Of a DNA stretch of 64,000 nucleotides, positions 62,669 through 64,000 are shown piece by piece; position 1 is the first letter of the stretch, and the number at the start of each line of letters is the position of its first letter. Source of the DNA: Desulfurella acetivorans A63 (GTDB lineage Bacteria; Campylobacterota_A; Desulfurellia; Desulfurellales; Desulfurellaceae); the NCBI GenBank assembly GCA_000517565.1, contig CP007051.1:186001-250000 (forward strand), in the 5' to 3' direction. Below the pieces are notes generated by a model, which had not been told where the DNA came from, ran no database searches, and worked only from the letters and a program-made list of their open reading frames with translations. The position numbers and the translations under genes are program-made.

Positions 62669-62681
62669 TAAGGAGTTAGCA

Positions 62682-63227
62682 ATGGATGGTCAAAGCGTTG
62701 TAGAGTTGGTTAAGGGTAAGTTTGGTGATGGTGTTTTGGAAGCAAGTGAGTTTAGAGGCGAGTACAGCATCCTTGTTTCAAGTAATATTGCTCACGAATG
62801 TCTAAAATATTTGCATGATGAGTTGAATTTTGAGTATCTAGTATTTGTTACTGCTGTAGATTTTGGCATTGATGCTGAATATAGATTTCAAGTAGTTTAT
62901 GAGCTCAGATCTCTTTTACATAAGCTTCAGATACGTGTTAAAACCAATATAAAAGAAAATCAAGATATAGAAAGTGTTGTGGATATTTATAAATCTGCTA
63001 CATGGGACGAAAGGGAAACCTATGATATGTTTGGTATAATATTTAGAAATCATCCGGATTTAAGAAGAATTTTAATGCCTCAGGATTGGACAGGATATCC
63101 ATTAAGAAAGGATTACCCTCTAAAAGGCAGACCAGAAGACGATGATTGGCTGGATAAGCATTTACCGCTTGGTCAACTAAAAAGGCCAAGGCATACAAGA
63201 AAGCCTTTTAGTTTAGTCCAAAAATAG
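62682..63227 (+). CDS. nuoC: NADH-quinone oxidoreductase subunit C
   Basis: A 181-residue hydrophilic subunit of the connecting module. The family signature is [20 protein letters not shown] near 108, followed by [19 protein letters not shown]. It is separate from NuoD, unlike the fused NuoCD of E. coli. Confidence 0.95.
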   Translation: MDGQSVVELVKGKFGDGVLEASEFRGEYSILVSSNIAHECLKYLHDELNFEYLVFVTAVDFGIDAEYRFQVVYELRSLLHKLQIRVKTNIKENQDIESVVDIYKSATWDERETYDMFGIIFRNHPDLRRILMPQDWTGYPLRKDYPLKGRPEDDDWLDKHLPLGQLKRPRHTRKPFSLVQK

Positions 63228-63236
63228 GAGTTTAAA

Positions 63237-64000
63237 ATGAATAAAACTTATGTTGTTGAAAACGAAAGAGAAGTCATTGTAAATATGGGGCCACAACACC
63301 CATCAACACACGGTGTTTTGAGGTTTGTTGTAAAACTTGATGGTGAAAAAATCGTTGAATCGGATCCTGATGTAGGATACTTACACCGTGGTTTTGAAAA
63401 ATTTGCCGAAAACATGACATATCAACAATTCATGCCATTTACTGACAGGCTTGATTATTTAGCTTCAATGAACAATAACTTTGCCTATGCAATGGCTGTG
63501 GAAAAATTGCTTGGTATAAGCAGCCAGATTCCAAAAAGAGCTGAATACATCCGTGTAATCATGGCTGAGCTTGGAAGGATTGCATCGCATTTGGTTTGGC
63601 TTGCTACACATGCTTTGGATATTGGCGCTATGACAGTATTTTTATATTGTTTTAGAGAAAGAGAGTATATACTTGATATGTATGAGATGGCATGTGGCAA
63701 CAGGCTTACATATAATTATATAAGAATAGGTGGAGTTGCACGTGATTTGCCAGATGGATTTTTAGACAAATTAAAAGAATTTGTAAAACTTTTTCCTTCA
63801 AAAGTAAAAGAATACCACACTTTGCTTTCAAAAAATAGAATATGGCTTAAGCGTACAAAAGGTATCGGTTATATTTCGAAACAGGATGCTATTAACTGGG
63901 GAATTGCAGGCCCTTGCACAAGAGGTTCCGGTATTGATTGGGATTTAAGGCGTGATATGCCATACTCAGTTTATCCTGAGCTGGATTTTGAGATACCAGT
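63237..64000 (+). CDS. nuoD: NADH-quinone oxidoreductase subunit D (5' part; runs off the window)
   Basis: The first 254 codons of the 49-kDa subunit, usually about 400 residues. It starts MNKTYVVENEREVIVNMGPQ and continues HPSTHGVLRF, with YLHRGFEKFAENMTY and RLDYLASMNNNFAYA. NuoD forms the quinone-binding cavity with NuoB. An AGGAG site precedes ATG 63237, 9 bases after the nuoC stop. Further nuo genes presumably follow beyond the edge. Confidence 0.95.
   Translation, partial: MNKTYVVENEREVIVNMGPQHPSTHGVLRFVVKLDGEKIVESDPDVGYLHRGFEKFAENMTYQQFMPFTDRLDYLASMNNNFAYAMAVEKLLGISSQIPKRAEYIRVIMAELGRIASHLVWLATHALDIGAMTVFLYCFREREYILDMYEMACGNRLTYNYIRIGGVARDLPDGFLDKLKEFVKLFPSKVKEYHTLLSKNRIWLKRTKGIGYISKQDAINWGIAGPCTRGSGIDWDLRRDMPYSVYPELDFEIP

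Noticed and set aside
1-64000. CRISPR arrays, tRNA and rRNA genes
   Set aside because: No regularly spaced direct repeats and no cloverleaf or rRNA-like segments were seen in the intergenic spaces, which are nearly all under 300 bases.

Overview
The window is strongly AT-rich, gene-dense DNA from a Gram-negative bacterium. LptB, RND efflux proteins, TatA and a class A PBP point to an outer-membrane envelope. Indolepyruvate:ferredoxin oxidoreductase (IorAB), a separate NuoA/B/C/D complex I set, sigma-54 and DsrE/DsrC-like sulfur-relay proteins suggest an anaerobic, sulfur-linked metabolism. My best guess is the Desulfurella/Hippea group. That is an inference from gene content and base composition, not a database result.

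Layout. 1-6 kb: an FmdE-like zinc protein, a TSUP exporter, a dispersed-repeat patch, then a two-gene RND efflux operon. 6-16.6 kb: two complete branched-chain amino acid (LIV-type) ABC operons on the minus strand, flanking a small DUF3311 gene and the wreck of an MctP-like sodium:solute symporter. The binding protein of the first LIV operon is split by an in-frame amber codon. 16.6-22 kb: secA (with a 22-codon upstream ORF that overlaps its start), an Ogt-type alkyltransferase, a serine-palmitoyltransferase-like enzyme and an acyltransferase-like protein. 22-33 kb: one long minus-strand housekeeping run, lptB-rpoN-rnr-remA-gmk-rpoZ-rel-mreB-mreC-mreD-mrdA. 33-36.4 kb: an accessory patch with an RND remnant broken by a frameshift and truncated next to an IS607-family transposon that carries a long, catalytically intact TnpB. 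36.4-38 kb: a DUF1641/DsrC-like/DsrE sulfur-relay operon closed by a hairpin terminator. 38-41.5 kb: cutA, mpg, tatA, mrcA. 41.5-52 kb: a very compact plus-strand operon, queF-iorA-iorB-HD-GYP-valS-unknown propeller protein-polX, convergent on rpsT. 52-59 kb: a minus-strand operon mscS-holin-like-pncB-tatD-EAL/GGDEF. 59 kb to end: mobA-rpoD-rluB, then nuoABCD, with nuoD running off the edge.

How it fits together. Most of the window is core physiology: cell-wall elongation, stringent response, secretion, respiration, solute uptake. The points of interest are: (i) active gene decay in the 9-12 kb and 33-36.5 kb patches; (ii) a Bacteroidota-like serine palmitoyltransferase, implying possible sphingolipid-type chemistry; (iii) several promoters whose -10 box lies only 6-9 bases from the start codon, with no ribosome binding site, suggesting leaderless mRNAs; (iv) near-perfect palindromes over the LIV promoters; (v) the TnpB element and its candidate omega-RNA. 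No tRNA, rRNA or CRISPR array was seen.
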